Source: Defluviitaleaceae bacterium (GTDB lineage: Bacteria > Bacillota > Clostridia > Lachnospirales > WQUN01). From it: a DNA stretch of 64,000 nt. The notes beneath the pieces are model-generated. The model searched no databases. It saw only the letters and a program-made list of their open reading frames with translations, and had not been told where the DNA came from. The translations under genes and the position numbers were made by a program. This document shows positions 9,972-18,536 of the stretch, piece by piece (positions within the stretch are counted from its first letter, which is position 1; each line of letters opens with the position of its first letter). Location of the stretch: positions 1 to 64,000 of the forward strand of contig WRDO01000016.1 in NCBI GenBank assembly GCA_009779755.1, given 5' to 3'.

Positions 9972-10495
9972 AAATCGAAGAACTAAGTGAAGAAAACCTG
10001 CACGACATAAACAAACCCATCCAACCGTTCGACGTTATCGGCGGGATAATTCCTGCTTTTCAAAACGGTGAATGGTCCTTTACGGAGTATTTATTAGACA
10101 AACCATACGAAAAATTTTATGGAATCGAGGACTTAAATTATTCGGAATATATAAACAACCCCAACCAAACCATTTACCTTTGCTACAGTGGCGATGAATG
10201 TGTCGGTCAAATCGAAATCAAAGTAAATTGGAACCGATTCGCGTTGATACGCGACATCGCGGTTGCCAAAACCGCCAGGGGCAAAGGCGTAGGCCGTGCG
10301 CTGATTGAAAAAGCAATCGAATGGGCGAAACATAAAAACCTATGCGGATTGGTGCTTGAAACGCAGGATTTTAACCTGACCGCATGTAGGTTCTATCACA
10401 AAGTCGGTTTTACAATAGGCGCCGTAGACACGATGATGTACACAGGGTTCGGCAACACCAAAGAATCCGCGATATTTTGGTATATGAAATTTTAA
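9962..10495 (+). CDS. GNAT acetyltransferase, streptothricin acetyltransferase-like
   Basis: A 177-residue GNAT protein. RGKGVGRALIEKAIEWAKHK is the acetyl-CoA loop and helix, and LVLETQDFNLTACRFYHKVG the distal motif. Along its whole length it follows the Sat4/SatA streptothricin acetyltransferases as remembered: PFDVIGGIIP at the front, YSEYINNPN, VNWNRFALIRDIAV, then AVDTMMYTGF and FWYMKF at the end. Those enzymes inactivate streptothricin by acetylating its beta-lysine amine. The ATG at 9962 is preferred over an upstream in-frame GTG at 9953, though neither has a good SD; translation probably couples to the VOC gene. Acetylation of another amine substrate remains possible. Confidence 0.75.
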   Translation: MRVKIEELSEENLHDINKPIQPFDVIGGIIPAFQNGEWSFTEYLLDKPYEKFYGIEDLNYSEYINNPNQTIYLCYSGDECVGQIEIKVNWNRFALIRDIAVAKTARGKGVGRALIEKAIEWAKHKNLCGLVLETQDFNLTACRFYHKVGFTIGAVDTMMYTGFGNTKESAIFWYMKF

Positions 10496-10596
10496 AATAT
10501 ATGTATTGGAAAATATAGGTTTTATTTGTTGCATCATGCAAAACATGTGTTGCAGATGTATTAGTAAAGTGCTATTGTTTTTGCGAGGTGATTATT

Positions 10597-10890
10597 ATGC
10601 CAAGGTCAGCAGTTATGAATTTGAGGATAGAACCGGAAATTAAAGCAGATGCCGAAGAACTTTTTGGCAGCTTTGGTTTAACCGTTACCGACGCGGTAAA
10701 TGTGTTCCTGCGGCAGTCGCTTATGCGGAATGGTTTTCCCTTTGAGATTGTGCGCCATAAACCAAATGCCGTGACACAGGCAGCTATACTGGAGGCTGAA
10801 CAGCTACTCCATGACCCGAACGCCAAAACATTCACAAGCATGGAGGAATTACGCGCCGACCTATTATCGGACGATGACGATGATATATGA
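10597..10890 (+). CDS. RelB/DinJ-family antitoxin
   Basis: A 97-residue antitoxin with an N-terminal ribbon-helix-helix (MNLRIEPEIKADAEELFGSFGLTVTDAVNVFLRQS, here split for reference) and a flexible acidic C-terminus ending in five Asp residues. It should bind and neutralise the YafQ-like toxin and repress the operon. GAGGTG lies 6 bases before the ATG at 10597, which is preferred over the in-frame GTG at 10588. Its last four bases overlap the toxin start (ATGA), the usual coupled arrangement. Confidence 0.85.
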   Translation: MPRSAVMNLRIEPEIKADAEELFGSFGLTVTDAVNVFLRQSLMRNGFPFEIVRHKPNAVTQAAILEAEQLLHDPNAKTFTSMEELRADLLSDDDDDI

Positions 10891-11162
10891 AATACAAGAT
10901 ACGGCGAACATCGCAATTTAAAAAGGATTATAAACGTTCGATAAAGCGCGGCTTGCAAATTGACAAACTCGACAAGGCAATAGAATTGCTTGGTAAAAAT
11001 GGCTTTCTTCCGCCGGAATACAATGACCACTTCTTGGTCGGAAACAAGAAGGGACTGCGGGAGTGCCATATAGAGCCTGACTGGTTGCTTGTATATGAAA
11101 TAAGCCACGGAACCTTGGTACTTATTTTAACGTCTACGGGAACACATTCGGATTTATTTTAG
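10887..11162 (+). CDS. YafQ-family mRNA interferase toxin
   Basis: A 91-residue RelE-superfamily toxin of the YafQ branch, which cuts mRNA in the ribosomal A site. The catalytic residues of E. coli YafQ (His50, His63, Asp67, Trp68, His87) have counterparts at matching spacing: His48, His61, Asp65, Trp66 (HIEPDWLLVYE) and His87 (TGTHSDLF). So it looks intact. It overlaps its antitoxin by four bases. Confidence 0.88.
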   Translation: MKYKIRRTSQFKKDYKRSIKRGLQIDKLDKAIELLGKNGFLPPEYNDHFLVGNKKGLRECHIEPDWLLVYEISHGTLVLILTSTGTHSDLF

Positions 11163-11350
11163 GATGACGCTATCAAATAAAGGGGTGTTCGCCGTGCGGC
11201 ATACCGTTCGCCATACCATATACCTGTTAATTATAAGATGTAATCTGTGGAGGGTGTAAATAACGCAAATTAAAAGACTTCATCGCAGAGGTATTATATT
11301 TATGATAAAATGGCTTTACTGGCTGAACATGACAATCAAAACGTAGACAG

Positions 11351-11400
11351 CGCACTTATGTACCACCGCAAGAGTGGTACGTGCGTAAAATTTATTTTTT
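11351..11400 (+). terminator. Predicted Rho-independent terminator
   Basis: GTACCAC (11360-11366) pairs perfectly with GTGGTAC (11374-11380), and CGCAC (11351-11355) with GTGCG (11381-11385) across a small bulge. A T-rich tail (TTTATTTTTT) follows. It probably ends transcription from the toxin-antitoxin operon. The rest of the 11163-11455 gap holds no gene I can support. Confidence 0.55.
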
Positions 11401-11455
11401 AGATATGCGGAATCAGCACCAAAATCTGTTCTTATAAAAAGGGGTACTGGGAAAC

Positions 11456-12037
11456 ATGGAAGAATCGTTTATCGTCGGTATAGCTGGCGGGAGTGCGAGT
11501 GGTAAAACGACTTTTTGCAAAACGCTCGTTTATGCCCTCAATGAACACAATGTTAAAGTGTTTTGCATGGACGATTACTTTAAGTCAATTGAACAAATGC
11601 CACAGTCAAAATCGCCCATTACAGGAAAAACATATGACGACCAAGCCGATTTCAATCATCCAGATGCTGTTGATTGGCTACGATTGAAGGATGAACTTTC
11701 TGTTTCAAAAGAAGAAATTATAATCGTGGAGGGGCTTTTTGCATTGGCGGACGATGATTTATATCGCAAATTAGACTTAAAATTATATATCGACTGCCAA
11801 TCAGATGAGCGTATTGTGCGGAAATTAAAACGATACCAAGAAGATGTTTATACTGTGGATGACATTTTCGGTTGGTTGTCCGAATATAACCTCGATGTAG
11901 CACGGTACAGACATGACGAATATATCGAGTTGTCGAAATGGAGAGCCGATGTAATCTTAAACGGCTCAATACCATCGGATAAAGCATTGGATATGGTAAA
12001 GAGTTATATATTAAATATGATGCGGAAAAAAATATAA
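11456..12037 (+). CDS. Uridine kinase-like P-loop kinase
   Basis: A 193-residue NTPase of the uridine kinase/phosphoribulokinase group. The Walker A motif is GGSASGKTT (10-18); MDDYFKS and the acidic segment QADFNHPDAVDW resemble the substrate region of uridine kinases, and IIIVEGLFAL is the strand after the Walker B. It probably phosphorylates a nucleoside or similar small molecule in the cytoplasm; true uridine kinases are slightly longer, so the substrate is uncertain. It stands alone, with AAAAGGGG before the ATG. Confidence 0.75.
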   Translation: MEESFIVGIAGGSASGKTTFCKTLVYALNEHNVKVFCMDDYFKSIEQMPQSKSPITGKTYDDQADFNHPDAVDWLRLKDELSVSKEEIIIVEGLFALADDDLYRKLDLKLYIDCQSDERIVRKLKRYQEDVYTVDDIFGWLSEYNLDVARYRHDEYIELSKWRADVILNGSIPSDKALDMVKSYILNMMRKKI

Positions 12038-12107
12038 TAGTTCAATTGCAATGAAAAAATCATGAGTTGCGTTATCTCCACCCTTAACAGCCTACATTCT
12101 AATTTTT

Positions 12108-12611
12108 ATGGGTATATTTTTTTATCATCTTGCGCAAACCGCGACGGTGACCCCGAACCTTCCGCCGACCCCATCCCGAATTACGAATCCCCACACGCGC
12201 TTTTTCCACACGCACGAGCATCAAGTACGCGTGCATGAAATGTGGCTTAACGACGACGGCTGGTTCGTCGTCTCGCCCTTCCGCTACGACGGCGCACCGC
12301 CGCGAACCTTCACACCCGATCATGTACCCGGCTCATGGAAAATCATCAACCACGGGCAGGAAATTAATTACACATCCACCCTATCCGTAACGGTAAACTT
12401 TAATGCCGACGGCACCATCGAAGGCCCGCACACGGGTACGTGGCGGCTGGAGGCCGACGGGGTGACGTTAAACGTCACATTGGACGGCGTAGCTTACAAC
12501 GGGCGATTGCTGCGCAGTTTTATCAACGACTTCGGACGTTGGGGGATGTCGTTTACGGTCATTTCGGCGGAAGGGATCGCGCTGTGGGGTGCGGGAGTAA
12601 CATTAAACTAA
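12108..12611 (+). pseudogene. Remnant of GH43 endo-arabinanase (C-terminal domain only)
   Basis: These 167 codons match the end of extracellular endo-1,5-alpha-L-arabinanases of the AbnB type. HEHQVRVHEMWLNDDGW is the last blade segment, followed by the lipocalin-like C-terminal domain (GSWKIINHG, GPHTGTWRLEADG, YNGRLLR, EGIALWGAG). The catalytic five-bladed propeller and the signal peptide are missing: the first 30 residues are unrelated and there is no ribosome binding site. The gene seems cut at its 5' side, where it meets the uridine-kinase region. It fits the arabinan theme. A free-standing accessory domain cannot be excluded, but lack of an SD and of export signals argues for decay. Confidence 0.65.
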
Positions 12612-12620
12612 CGTTATACA

Positions 12621-12696
12621 GCCCCGCTGGGGAATTATTTTTCGCGGGACGCGACTTTCACAGAGCGTCCAAGAAAAATACATTCCCCTGCGGGGC
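12621..12696. repeat. 76-base imperfect palindrome ahead of the second GH51 gene
   Basis: Two arms of 23-24 bases (12621-12643 and 12673-12696) are complementary except for one mismatch and one inserted base. An inner stem, GGACGC (12647-12652) with GCGTCC (12665-12670), closes the loop. It would fold into one long hairpin in DNA or RNA, ending 22 bases before the start codon of the GH51 gene. It resembles a MITE or REP-type element more than a terminator, as no T-run follows. Confidence 0.7.
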
Positions 12697-12718
12697 GGAA
12701 TAGAATAGGAGGATTCCC

Positions 12719-14194
12719 ATGGCACGCCTGTTCATCAACACCAACGAAAAGAAGAGCACTATCAACCGCAACATCTACGGCCACTTCGCCGAGCACCTGG
12801 GCCGTTGCATCTACAACGGCATCTACGTAGGCGAGGATTCACCCATCCCCAACGAAAAAGGGATGCGCAAGGACGTGGTCGAAGCCCTGCGCAACATAAA
12901 AATCCCCGTACTCCGCTGGCCGGGGGGTTGCTTCGCGGACGAATACCATTGGAAGGACGGCATCGGCCCCAAGGAAAATCGCAAAAAAATGGTCAACACC
13001 CATTGGGGCGGCGTGGTGGAGGACAATTCCTTCGGCACCCACGAATTCATGGAATTATGCCGCCAGCTCGACTGCGAACCCTACATCAACGGCAACGTGG
13101 GGTCGGGTACCGTGCAGGAAATGAGCGAATGGGTGGAATATTTGACCTTCGACGGCGTATCCCCCATGGCGCAGCTCCGCAAGGACAACGGGCAGGAGAA
13201 GGCATGGCGCGTCAAGTATTGGGGCGTGGGCAACGAAAACTGGGGCTGCGGCGGTAATATGCGGCCCGAATATTATGCCGATTTGTACCGCCGATTCGCC
13301 ACATATGTACGCAACTACGGCGAAAATAAAATCTACAAGATCGCGTGCGGAGCCTGTGACTGGAACTACGACTGGACAGAAAAACTAATGTCCATCGCCG
13401 GCCATCAAATGGACGCGCTTACGTTGCATTATTACACTTTTCCCGGCGACGATTGGCATAAAAAATTAAGTGCGACGGAATTCACCGACGAAATCTACTA
13501 CAAAACGCTCCACAAGGCATTAAAAATGGACGAACTCATCGCCAACCACACGCATATCATGAACCGCTTCGACCCCGCGCACCGCGTGGGCCTGATCGTG
13601 GACGAATGGGGTACGTGGTTCCTCGTAGAGCCGGGGACCAACCCGGGCTTTTTGTTCCAACAGAACACCATGCGCGACGCGATGGTAGCGGGGATGACGT
13701 TAAATATTTTTAACAAACATTCCGACCGCGTGGTGATGGCGAACCTGGCGCAAACGGTCAACGTCCTGCAAGCCGTCGTGTTAACCGAAGGAGGCCAAAT
13801 GGTATTGACACCCACGTACCACGTATTCGACTTGTTCAAGCACCACCACGACGCGCGGCTCGTGCATACCTTCGCCGAAACGGAAACGATCGGGACGGAA
13901 AAATTCACCGTACCGCACCTTAACGCCTCCGCGTCGGTCAACGGTGAAGGTACATTGACCGTCACGATGGTTAACCCCTCGGCGGACAAGGAACTCTCCG
14001 TGGAAATCCTGTTCACGGACATGGGCGCGAAGACCGCGAAGGGGCGTATCCTCACGGGCGGCACGCACGACTTTAACGGCTTCGATTCCCCCGAGAAGGT
14101 AAAAATCACCGGCTTCGACGAAATTAATTTAGTCCCCGGTATGGTATCGCTTACCCTGCCCCCGTGCTGCGTGATGGAGCTGCGCATTTCTTAA
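12719..14194 (+). CDS. Alpha-L-arabinofuranosidase, GH51 (second copy)
   Basis: A 491-residue GH51 enzyme, clearly diverged from the one at 8030. Acid/base Glu173 lies in [14 protein letters not shown] and nucleophile Glu296 in [10 protein letters not shown]. No signal peptide, so it is cytoplasmic. The differences around the active site (GGN, WGTW) place it in another GH51 subgroup, probably with a different arabinoside preference (for example single versus double substitutions, or alpha-1,5 versus 1,3). AGGAGG lies 7 bases ahead of the ATG. The stop codon overlaps the start of the DUF6171 gene (TAATG), so they are co-translated. Confidence 0.95.
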   Translation: MARLFINTNEKKSTINRNIYGHFAEHLGRCIYNGIYVGEDSPIPNEKGMRKDVVEALRNIKIPVLRWPGGCFADEYHWKDGIGPKENRKKMVNTHWGGVVEDNSFGTHEFMELCRQLDCEPYINGNVGSGTVQEMSEWVEYLTFDGVSPMAQLRKDNGQEKAWRVKYWGVGNENWGCGGNMRPEYYADLYRRFATYVRNYGENKIYKIACGACDWNYDWTEKLMSIAGHQMDALTLHYYTFPGDDWHKKLSATEFTDEIYYKTLHKALKMDELIANHTHIMNRFDPAHRVGLIVDEWGTWFLVEPGTNPGFLFQQNTMRDAMVAGMTLNIFNKHSDRVVMANLAQTVNVLQAVVLTEGGQMVLTPTYHVFDLFKHHHDARLVHTFAETETIGTEKFTVPHLNASASVNGEGTLTVTMVNPSADKELSVEILFTDMGAKTAKGRILTGGTHDFNGFDSPEKVKITGFDEINLVPGMVSLTLPPCCVMELRIS

Positions 14195-14448
14195 TGAAGC
14201 GATGCCCCCGCTGTTTATTAAGCGAAACCAATCAAGCCGAGCTTTACGCGACGATACAAGATTATATAAAAAACATTCCTCCGGAGGCGCGGTCGTCCCC
14301 GGAGGAATATGATAAGCGGTTAGGTATATGTAAGGAATGTCGCCACTTGCTGGACGGCATGTGCGTGTTGTGCGGATGTTACGTGGAGCTGCGCGCCGCC
14401 AAGGTTAACCAGCGGTGCGTGGAGTCAACCGCGCGGTGGGACGCCTAG
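14194..14448 (+). CDS. DUF6171 zinc-ribbon-like small protein
   Basis: An 84-residue protein with cysteines arranged CPRC at the start, then CKEC, then MCVLCGCYVELRAA and a final Cys, the pattern of the DUF6171 family of Clostridia. It probably binds one or two zinc ions. Function unknown. The start is the ATG at 14194, overlapping the stop of the GH51 gene; a longer reading from 14164 would lie inside that gene and lacks an SD. Confidence 0.75.
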   Translation: MKRCPRCLLSETNQAELYATIQDYIKNIPPEARSSPEEYDKRLGICKECRHLLDGMCVLCGCYVELRAAKVNQRCVESTARWDA

Positions 14449-14451
14449 CGT

Positions 14452-14541
14452 CTACTGCTTGTTTTTAAACCTTCGGTAGAACGCGTTTCGGTATTTGCTC
14501 GGCGTCGTGCCTTCCAAACGTTTAAATACCTCCATGATAAA
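14452..14541 (-). pseudogene. C-terminal tail of an AraC-family regulator (remnant)
   Basis: On the minus strand, read towards a TAG at 14452-14454, the frame encodes MEVFKRLEGTTPSKYRNAFY followed by RRFKNKQ. That is the final helix of an AraC/XylS helix-turn-helix domain (VFKR..G.TPS.YR). Upstream of about 14541 the frame runs into the GH127 gene, which lies on the other strand, and the homology stops. So only about 30 codons survive, likely after a deletion that fused the regulator's tail to the GH127 leader. The GH127 ribosome binding site lies inside it. It may be the ghost of the local arabinose regulator. Confidence 0.65.
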
Positions 14542-14554
14542 GGAGAAGATAAAA

Positions 14555-16462
14555 ATGGACAAACGCTTTCAAGCGAAACCCCTTGATATAAGGGAATCAA
14601 AGATTACCGGCACATTTTGGCACGGCTTTATGGAAAAGGCGCGGACGCAGGTTATACCCTACCAATGGAAGGCCCTCAACGACCTAATCCCCGACGCGGA
14701 ACCCAGCCGCGCGCTGCGCAATTTTAAAATCGCCGCGGGGTTGGAACAAGGGGAGTTTTACGGCTTTGTGTTCCAAGATTCGGATGTGGCCAAATGGCTG
14801 GAGGCCGTAGCCTACAGCTTAATAAACCACCCCGACGCGGAGTTGGAAAAAACCGCGGATGAAACGATTGACCTCATCGTTTCCGCGCAGCAGCCCGACG
14901 GTTATTTAAATACGTTTTTTATCATCAAGGGGTTGGACAAACGTTTTAAGAACCTTCGCGACGACCATGAACTGTATTGCCTCGGGCACTTTTTGGAAGC
15001 GGCGGCAGCGTATAAAAAAGCCACGGGTAAAGGTAAATTGCTTAATGCCATGGTCAAGTACGTGGACTTGGTCGATTCGCTCTTCGGCACGGAGGAAGGT
15101 AAGCAACGCGGTTACCCCGGCCATCAGGAAATCGAATTGGCATTGGTTAAGCTCTACGGCGAAACGGGTGACGAAAAGCATTTACGGCTGGCGAAATACT
15201 TTATCGACGAACGCGGAAGCCAACCCTTTTATTTTAACGGCGAACACCCCGGCGGCACGACGAACCACCGTTACCACCAATCCCACGCGCCCGTTCGCGA
15301 GCAAACATCCGCCACCGGGCATTCGGTACGGGCGTTATATATGTACGCGGGTATGGCGGACGTCGCGCGTGAAACGGGGGACAAAACCCTTTACGACGCG
15401 TGCCGTACCTTGTGGGAGGACGTGACCCGCAGGCAAATGTACGTCACGGGCGGCGTGGGGCAAACCCACCACGGCGAAGCCTTCACCTACGGCTACGACT
15501 TACCCAATGACACCGCCTACGCGGAAACCTGCGCGTCAATTGCACTGGTATTTTTCGCGCAGCGTATGTTTAATATCGACCCAAGGGGCGAATACGCCGA
15601 TGTGATGGAGCGAGCGCTGTATAACGGCACCATCAGCGGCATGTCGGCGGACGGGGAAGCCTTCTTCTACGTAAACCCGCTGGAGGCCGTACCCGAATCA
15701 TGCGAAAAGGATTGGGGACGCAAGCAAGTAAAGATACAGCGGCAAAAATGGTTCGGCTGCTCGTGTTGTCCGCCCAACCTTGCGCGGATGCTGACGTCGC
15801 TGGGCAATTACGCGTATTCGAAGCGCGGCGATACATTGTATGTGAATATATACGCGGGCGGCACGGTGGACGCCGACCTGACGAGCGGACCGTTGGGATT
15901 GGATATCGATACCGATTACCCGCACGAGGGTTCCGTAAGAATCAAAATCCGCCAAGCGGATAAGAAAGCGGTCCTCGCGTTGCGTTTACCCGGTTGGTGC
16001 GACGGTTTTTCGCTTAAGCGCAACGGTAAGACCTTCCACGGCGACGAAGCGGACGGATATATCTTCATATCCGACCTATCCGCCGGGGACCATATCGAAT
16101 GGGAAATGGACATGCCCGTAACCGTGATACAAGCCAACAAAAAAGTACGCGAAAACACGGGTAAGGTCGCCGTCATGCGCGGGCCTGTGGTGTATTGCCT
16201 TGAAGAAACCGACAACGGCAAAAACTTGAACCACCTGTCGTTGCCGTTTAACGCGCGTTTTACCGCCAACTTTGATCGGTCTTTCTTCGGCGGCGCGGTA
16301 CGCCTCCAATCGGACGGGCGGCGCTTGTCAGCCGAAGATACCGATGCGCTGTATAAGAAGGCGATACCCGTTTCATATGAGGATGCCACCCTGCATTGGG
16401 TCCCGTATTACCTGTGGGCCAACCGCGGCGCGGGTGAAATGGCTTGCTGGGTTTATAGCTAG
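14555..16462 (+). CDS. Beta-L-arabinofuranosidase, GH127
   Basis: A 635-residue enzyme like Bifidobacterium longum HypBA1, which releases beta-L-arabinofuranose from hydroxyproline-linked or other beta-arabinosides. The active site is complete: Glu308 (HHGEAFTYG; acid/base), Glu324 and Cys326 (AYAETCAS; zinc ligands), and Cys404/Cys405 (GCSCCPPNLARM; Cys404 would be the nucleophile). The spacings match HypBA1 (Glu322, Glu338, Cys340, Cys417, Cys418). No signal peptide. The ATG at 14555 is chosen because AGGAG stands 9 bases ahead; the longer frame from 14495 lacks this. Its end overlaps the convergent SLH gene by 4 bases. Confidence 0.93.
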   Translation: MDKRFQAKPLDIRESKITGTFWHGFMEKARTQVIPYQWKALNDLIPDAEPSRALRNFKIAAGLEQGEFYGFVFQDSDVAKWLEAVAYSLINHPDAELEKTADETIDLIVSAQQPDGYLNTFFIIKGLDKRFKNLRDDHELYCLGHFLEAAAAYKKATGKGKLLNAMVKYVDLVDSLFGTEEGKQRGYPGHQEIELALVKLYGETGDEKHLRLAKYFIDERGSQPFYFNGEHPGGTTNHRYHQSHAPVREQTSATGHSVRALYMYAGMADVARETGDKTLYDACRTLWEDVTRRQMYVTGGVGQTHHGEAFTYGYDLPNDTAYAETCASIALVFFAQRMFNIDPRGEYADVMERALYNGTISGMSADGEAFFYVNPLEAVPESCEKDWGRKQVKIQRQKWFGCSCCPPNLARMLTSLGNYAYSKRGDTLYVNIYAGGTVDADLTSGPLGLDIDTDYPHEGSVRIKIRQADKKAVLALRLPGWCDGFSLKRNGKTFHGDEADGYIFISDLSAGDHIEWEMDMPVTVIQANKKVRENTGKVAVMRGPVVYCLEETDNGKNLNHLSLPFNARFTANFDRSFFGGAVRLQSDGRRLSAEDTDALYKKAIPVSYEDATLHWVPYYLWANRGAGEMACWVYS

Positions 16463-18198
16463 TTTACAGCCACAACAAACCGCACAAAGCTCCTGAACAT
16501 CGCCGCCACTTCGGCGCGTGTGGCGGTATCCAGCGGGTTAAACGCATTGCCATACGCGTCCAATACACCCGCCATCGTCATCTCACGTACCGCTATACCC
16601 GCCCATGACGGTATACGTACGGTATCGCTGATGGTAAGCATATCGCGGTTAACGGGGATGGCATAACCCTTTAGGTTTGAATACCTGTGCAGGATAACCG
16701 CCATTTCCTGATGGGTGATCGTTCGGTCGGGGGCGAATCGGTCGCCGCCCACGCCGCCCACCAAGCCTTGCTCCGCCGCCCATTGTGCGGCGTCGTGGTG
16801 CCACCTGCCGGGGGCGACGTCGATAAACCGTCCCGAACCGCTCGGCGCGGGGTTACCCTCCAGCCTGTGCAGGACAGCCACAAACATGGCGCGGGTCATG
16901 CTGTCATTCGGGCTGAAGATACCGTTGCCGGAGCCGCCGAACAGACCGTGGAAGTTGGCGAACGCCACCGCTTCATAGTACCAAGCGTCCTCGGACACGT
17001 CGTTGAAGATATTCACCCAAAGCGCCACGGGGTCATAACCGACAACAAAGTAGCTTTGGTGTTGTATCGTAAAGGTAATCATACCCGTCTCGGTATCAAA
17101 CACGCCGTTTAGGTTCGTGAGGTTTCCGTTGGCGTCCATATGCCATACGCGTACGGCCGCGGGGTTTTCGTTGGGTTTGAGGGTATAGGGTAAGCTGACG
17201 GTCAACGGTACGTCGATCTTTTCGCCGCCTACGAATACGTCCAAGTTGATAACCGTTTCAAAGCCTTTCACTTGCGCCGCTTGCATACCCTGCAGGTCAC
17301 TCATGGGTACGGTAAACGCCTCTATTGTGATGGGTGTCGCGCCGTAGTCGGTTACGTCCGCCAGTATAGCAAGCGTGGCAGGGTCGAGGGTGATTTCCCC
17401 CGCGGGTAATACGACCGTTACGGCTACTTCGGATTCGCTGAACGCTTGCGCCGCGTATACATTTAATACGGCGGTTGTGGCGTTTTCCACGCTTGAGAGA
17501 TCGAGGGTCACGACGGGTAATGTATCGCCGCCCAACGCTTCCGCTTCGGTTATGGCTTCGTTAATTAATATTTCCTTGGTTTCCGTATCAAGTTGAACGG
17601 TAACCGCGCCGGTATCGGTATCCACTGTTACAGGGATGTTCGCAATCGTTTCGCTTCCGCCGCCACCGCCGTCGCCGGTGTCAGTATCAGGCACGGGCGA
17701 CGGTTGCGGTTCGGGTTGCGGTGATTGTATCGGTCCCGGTGAGGGCGGGAGTGGGGGCGGCGGTTCCGGTGAAGGTGGGGATGGGGGTTCGGGTGAGGAC
17801 GGCGGATCCGGTTGGTTCGTACCGCCGTTATCCCCGCCATTATCCCCGCCGTTATTGTTATCGCTTGTGCGGGTTATGGTGACGGTATATATCTTGGTTG
17901 CCGTGCCGTCCTGCGCGGTCACTTTAAGGTAGACGGTGTTTTCGCCTACGGATAATGTCATGGTGTTATCGGTAATTTCAACCGTACAAGCCGCGTCGCT
18001 GTACAGCTTCCATGTCGCGTCGGGGCTTACCGTAACCGTGACAACTTGGTTTAATATGCCGTTTTCTGCGTTTGCCGTGATGGTTCCGTTTATTTGGTCG
18101 ATGCTTGCGCCGGACGGAGCCGTTACGCCGATAACGTCACAGGCGTTGCTTAACGCTTGCCTTGTAAACGTAACCGTCAATATTTCACTGTCGATCAT
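16459..18198 (-). CDS. SLH-domain surface protein lacking its N-terminus (probable fragment)
   Basis: 579 codons. Residues 1-110 hold a cadherin-like beta-sandwich ending in KIYTVTITR. Residues 115-175 are a Gly/Asn- then Pro/Ser-rich linker. A beta-rich middle domain follows to about 390, then three S-layer-homology repeats (FNDVSEDAWYYEAV; FIDVAPGRWHHDAA; and the last from about 520) that anchor proteins to the wall. There is no signal peptide and no plausible ribosome binding site: the frame begins inside a domain and overlaps by four bases the stop of a truncated chemoreceptor. So this is very likely the 3' part of a longer secreted protein, joined to foreign upstream DNA by deletion or recombination. 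Confidence 0.8.
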   Translation of the reverse strand: MIDSEILTVTFTRQALSNACDVIGVTAPSGASIDQINGTITANAENGILNQVVTVTVSPDATWKLYSDAACTVEITDNTMTLSVGENTVYLKVTAQDGTATKIYTVTITRTSDNNNGGDNGGDNGGTNQPDPPSSPEPPSPPSPEPPPPLPPSPGPIQSPQPEPQPSPVPDTDTGDGGGGGSETIANIPVTVDTDTGAVTVQLDTETKEILINEAITEAEALGGDTLPVVTLDLSSVENATTAVLNVYAAQAFSESEVAVTVVLPAGEITLDPATLAILADVTDYGATPITIEAFTVPMSDLQGMQAAQVKGFETVINLDVFVGGEKIDVPLTVSLPYTLKPNENPAAVRVWHMDANGNLTNLNGVFDTETGMITFTIQHQSYFVVGYDPVALWVNIFNDVSEDAWYYEAVAFANFHGLFGGSGNGIFSPNDSMTRAMFVAVLHRLEGNPAPSGSGRFIDVAPGRWHHDAAQWAAEQGLVGGVGGDRFAPDRTITHQEMAVILHRYSNLKGYAIPVNRDMLTISDTVRIPSWAGIAVREMTMAGVLDAYGNAFNPLDTATRAEVAAMFRSFVRFVVAVN

Positions 18199-18536
18199 AA
18201 GGCCATCACGTCTTCGTCGGTGATGGTCGGCTTGTACGCTTCCATGTATGAAATAAAAAGCCGTTCGTAGTTGTTAAAATAGGTTTCGATTGTTTCAAGC
18301 TCGGGTATGTTTCCGCTTGCAAGCACCACGTCCCGAAGTTGTACCCGCAAGCGTTGGAAATATTCGCGGGCGGAGCTGAGGTTCGCCAACGCCTGTGATT
18401 GGCTTTCGTACATAGCCTTGCTGCCGGAGTTGATTTGCGTCATGCCGATAACGCCGACGACACCCACGATAACAGTTAATGTGATCACGCTTAAAAAACT
18501 GACGGTTAATTTTTTGGAAACCCTCATGTTTTTCAT
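18195..18536 (-). pseudogene. N-terminal stump of a methyl-accepting chemotaxis-like receptor
   Basis: 113 codons encode a transmembrane segment (residues about 9-32) and the beginning of a four-helix-bundle ligand domain (4HB_MCP type), including MYESQSQALANLSSAREYF. The rest of a receptor (second membrane helix, HAMP, signalling domain) is missing; the frame stops where the SLH frame begins. The ATG at 18536 overlaps the stop of the preceding TctC-like pseudogene. It could still make a short membrane protein, but it looks like half of a chimeric junction. Confidence 0.65.

Noticed and set aside
11310..11402. A 30-codon plus-strand frame in the gap after the YafQ toxin
   Set aside because: No SD at suitable distance, and it overlaps the predicted terminator hairpin.
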